Position numbers and translations under genes: made by a program | Origin: Roseinatronobacter monicus | GTDB lineage: Bacteria > Pseudomonadota > Alphaproteobacteria > Rhodobacterales > Rhodobacteraceae | Assembly (NCBI RefSeq): GCF_006716865.1 | Contig: NZ_VFPT01000001.1 | Coordinates: 3,343,001-3,407,000, forward strand | DNA: 64,000 bases | Direction: 5' to 3' | Part shown: one piece after another, positions 61,431 through 64,000 of the stretch | How the letters are laid out: the number at the start of each line of letters is the position of its first letter | Numbering within the stretch: position 1 is the first letter of the stretch | Notes under the pieces: model-generated | The model's input: only the letters and a program-made list of their open reading frames with translations | The model's database searches: none | Told to the model about the DNA's origin: nothing

Positions 61431-64000
61431 ATGACGCATCTTTCCCCAGTCACGCCTGTACAGGTGCCGGTTTTGCCGATCCATGCAGCTGCCCCCGCCG
61501 CGGCGCACCACACGCACACCCCCGACACGGCGCACACGATCCTCGCTGTGGCCGAAGCGCTGCAGCCCGATCTCGCGCAGGGCTTCCAGATCGACACGTT
61601 GCGCCTTCGGCTTGAGATGGAGCGTGCCTTTGGCGGCTCCGATGCCGACGGTGCTTGGAACTGGAAGCTCGCCTATGAGGCTGGCGAGGCAGCGCTCGCC
61701 CTCTTCCTGCGGAAATTCGGCCGCGCGCTTCTGGCCCGGGCGGGTTCACCCGCCGCACGCTTGCCCATCCTCGCCAAGGTGGCAGGCCTGTTGCCCACGC
61801 ATACCCGCCGCTCGGAAGAAATGGAGCGGTTCCAGCAGTTCAGTACACCGCTGCCGATGGGGCTGGCGGCTTTGGCTGCGGCACAGATCACGCCGCGCGA
61901 TCTGGTCCTCGAGCCCTCGGCCGGGACCGGGCTTCTGGCGATCCTCGCCGAGATCGCGGGCGGCAGCCTCGTGCTGAACGAGCTGGCTGACACGCGCGCC
62001 GATCTTCTACGTCGCCTGTTCCCAGGCCGTCCCGTGACGGCCTTCGACGCCGCCCAGATCGACGATCATCTCGACGCAGGCCTGCGCCCGAGCGTCATCC
62101 TGATGAACCCGCCCTTCTCGGCTGTGGCCAATGTCGATGGTCGGACGACCGAGGCGACGGCCCGGCATTTGCGCTCGGCGCTTGCGCGGCTGGCCCCAGG
62201 CGGGCGGCTGGTCGCCATCACCGGTGCGGGTTTTGCGCCCGATGCCTCGGCCTGGGCTGAAACTTTCACCTGCCTGACCGAGTCGGCGCACCTGGTCTTC
62301 ACCGGCGCGGTGGCGGGTGCCGCTTTTGCCAAACACGGCACCAGATTCGAGACCCGCTTGTCGGTCTTCGACAAATGCCGGGACGGTGAGGCAGGCGGCA
62401 TCACCGCCGATCTTGCGCGCCCGATATCGCCTGATATCGCCAGTTTGCTCTCGCAGATTTCAGCCGGTGTCCCCCCGCGCCTCACGCTGGACCCGGACAT
62501 AGCGGCAGAAAATCGCCCCACTTCCCCCTTCCCGGGAAATCCTTCCTGCACCACACGCACGGCCATCAGCACATCACGCGCAACCCCTGCGGCCCAGCCA
62601 CACCAGTCCAGTGCACAAATCGAGGCCGAAGATCTGGCCTATGCGCTGCGCGATGCGACCGAGGAGGCCAATACCGCGCGCCTTTCTGACGCGATCTACG
62701 AAACCTTCCGCTTGCACGCGATCGACATCCCCGGCGCCACACCGCACCCGACCAAGCTGGTGCAATCGGCGGCCATGGCCTCGGTCGCGCCCGATGATGC
62801 CGCGGACGCTGTCCGCTTTCGGCGCGGCTTCTTCCTCGGCGATGGCACCGGCGCGGGCAAGGGCCGCCAGTCGGCCGGGATCTTGCTCGACAACTGGGCC
62901 AAAGGCCGTCGCAAGGCACTCTGGATCTCGAAAAGTGACAAGCTTTTGGAGGATGCGCAGCGCGACTGGTCGGCCCTTGGCCAGGAACGCTTGCTCGTCA
63001 CGCCCCTGTCGCGCTTTGCGCAAGGCAAAGACATCCCGCTGACCGAAGGCATCCTCTTCACCACCTATGCGACGCTGCGCTCGGAAGAGCGGGGTGCAAA
63101 AAAGTCCCGCGTCGACCAGATCGTCGACTGGCTGGGCTCAGATTTCGACGGGGTGATCCTGTTTGACGAAAGTCATGCCATGGCCAATGCCGCCGGATCG
63201 AAGGGAGACCGCGGTGACACCGAGGCGTCGCAGCAGGGCAGGGCGGGCCTGCGTCTGCAGCACAAGTTGCCGAATGCCCGCGTGGTCTATGTCTCCGCCA
63301 CGGGGGCAACCTCGGTGCACAACCTCGCCTATGCGCAGCGCCTCGGACTTTGGGGTGGCGAAGACTTTCCGTTCGCCACCCGGGCAGAGTTTGTCCAGGC
63401 CATCGAGGCAGGCGGCGTCGCGGCGATGGAGGTCCTCGCCCGCGACCTGCGGTCCCTCGGCCTCTACACAGCACGGTCGCTTTCCTATGACGGCGTCGAG
63501 TACGAGATGCTGGTTCATGCGCTCAGTCCCGAGCAGCGCAGCATCTATGATGCCTATGCCGGGGCCTTCGCCATCATCCATAACAACCTTGCCGCCGCAA
63601 TGGAGGCGGCCCACATCACTGGCCCGGCCAGCTCGACAGGCTCCAACGGCACGCTGAACCGCCAGGCCAAATCCGCTGCGCGCTCGGCCTTCGAGTCCGC
63701 CAAGCAGCGCTTCTTCGGCCATCTCCTCACCTCGATGAAAACCCCCACCCTCATCTCCAGCATTGAAGCCGACCTCGCAGCAGGCCATGCGTCCGTCATC
63801 CAGATCGTCTCGACCGGCGAGGCGCTGATGGAACGCCGCCTGTCAGACATCCCCACGGATGAATGGAGCGATGTGCGGGTGGACATCACGCCAAGAGAGA
63901 GCTGCCTGGATTATTTGCAGCACTCCTTCCCGGTGCAGCTCTACGAGCCCTTCACCGACAGCGAGGTCAACCTCTCCTCGCGCCCTGTCACGCGCGATGG
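61431..64000 (+). CDS. Methyltransferase-helicase fusion (strawberry-notch/DarB type), N-terminal 856 residues
   Basis: From ATG 61431 (CCGGAG upstream) the frame is open to the window edge without a stop. Residues about 155-330 form a class-I methyltransferase: EPSAGTG at 161-167 and NPPF at 226-229, the N6-adenine-type catalytic motif. From about 460 a helicase domain begins: Walker A GDGTGAGKGRQ at 470, motif II DESH at 579, and VVYVSATGAT. This architecture matches strawberry-notch-type proteins and the phage P1 antirestriction protein DarB. Usual full length is about 1,400 residues or more; the remainder is outside. Confidence 0.88.
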   Translation, partial: MTHLSPVTPVQVPVLPIHAAAPAAAHHTHTPDTAHTILAVAEALQPDLAQGFQIDTLRLRLEMERAFGGSDADGAWNWKLAYEAGEAALALFLRKFGRALLARAGSPAARLPILAKVAGLLPTHTRRSEEMERFQQFSTPLPMGLAALAAAQITPRDLVLEPSAGTGLLAILAEIAGGSLVLNELADTRADLLRRLFPGRPVTAFDAAQIDDHLDAGLRPSVILMNPPFSAVANVDGRTTEATARHLRSALARLAPGGRLVAITGAGFAPDASAWAETFTCLTESAHLVFTGAVAGAAFAKHGTRFETRLSVFDKCRDGEAGGITADLARPISPDIASLLSQISAGVPPRLTLDPDIAAENRPTSPFPGNPSCTTRTAISTSRATPAAQPHQSSAQIEAEDLAYALRDATEEANTARLSDAIYETFRLHAIDIPGATPHPTKLVQSAAMASVAPDDAADAVRFRRGFFLGDGTGAGKGRQSAGILLDNWAKGRRKALWISKSDKLLEDAQRDWSALGQERLLVTPLSRFAQGKDIPLTEGILFTTYATLRSEERGAKKSRVDQIVDWLGSDFDGVILFDESHAMANAAGSKGDRGDTEASQQGRAGLRLQHKLPNARVVYVSATGATSVHNLAYAQRLGLWGGEDFPFATRAEFVQAIEAGGVAAMEVLARDLRSLGLYTARSLSYDGVEYEMLVHALSPEQRSIYDAYAGAFAIIHNNLAAAMEAAHITGPASSTGSNGTLNRQAKSAARSAFESAKQRFFGHLLTSMKTPTLISSIEADLAAGHASVIQIVSTGEALMERRLSDIPTDEWSDVRVDITPRESCLDYLQHSFPVQLYEPFTDSEVNLSSRPVTRD

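Noticed and set aside
1..64000. CRISPR arrays, rRNA or tRNA genes
   Set aside because: No regularly spaced repeats and no rRNA sequence seen on reading. tRNAs were only looked for by eye; a covariance search would be needed to exclude them.

Overview
The window looks like chromosomal DNA of an alphaproteobacterium of the Rhodobacteraceae (Roseobacter/Rhodobaca-like). I base this on high GC, a poly-hydroxybutyrate phaA-phaB pair, Rhodobacter-type regulators (IclR, Fur, XRE), an MttB-like methyltransferase beside a dimethylglycine-dehydrogenase-like protein, a cynF-cynABDS cyanate locus, a form-II CoxL-like protein, and an alphaproteobacterial SOS box (GAAC-N7-GAAC). The species is not established. 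I saw no rRNA, tRNA or CRISPR.

Layout. 1-18.9 kb is an island for peptide-type uptake and methylated C1 compounds. Most of it is on the minus strand: a DppBCD-like ABC transporter with a Tat-exported binding protein, an enolase-superfamily enzyme, a zinc alcohol dehydrogenase, an FAD/GcvT demethylating dehydrogenase, a PhnD-like protein and a membrane desaturase. An XRE regulator and an MttB-like methyltransferase lie opposite. Next come methanethiol oxidase (SBP56), an IclR regulator and a divergent glutathione-dependent formaldehyde dehydrogenase, which could consume the formaldehyde the demethylating enzymes release. 18.9-25 kb is insertion-sequence territory: an IS21 element and an IS630 element have between them destroyed one glycosyltransferase gene.

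25-41 kb is housekeeping and nitrogen metabolism: trhO, pncA-pncB, a DUF465 protein, phaB-phaA, hspQ, a TauE permease, cynF/cynABDS, a diheme cytochrome with a lipocalin-like secreted protein, and a transglutaminase. 41-52.5 kb holds an NMT1-type ABC transporter whose double permease is frameshifted, a glycosyltransferase, an orphan form-II CoxL-like protein, an EF-hand protein, amino-sugar/peptidoglycan recycling genes (nagA, BadF kinase, murQ) and a Fur regulator.

52.8 kb to the right edge is an accessory block of plasmid/ICE character: a DUF932 protein, several small proteins of unknown function, an AbiE toxin-antitoxin pair, and the start of a very large methyltransferase-helicase (strawberry-notch/DarB type). 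A 2,580-bp serine-recombinase element has inserted into one of these genes. Joining across its 5-bp core restores a 214-codon reading frame. An SOS box sits inside a promoter between the methyltransferase-helicase and its divergent 98-aa neighbour.

Other structure the genes do not explain: a 194-bp repeat found at 12.2 kb and 52.5 kb, the second copy bounded by perfect 22-bp inverted repeats; several perfect palindromes in promoters or between convergent genes; and a periplasmic-protein gene whose signal peptide contains a stop codon.
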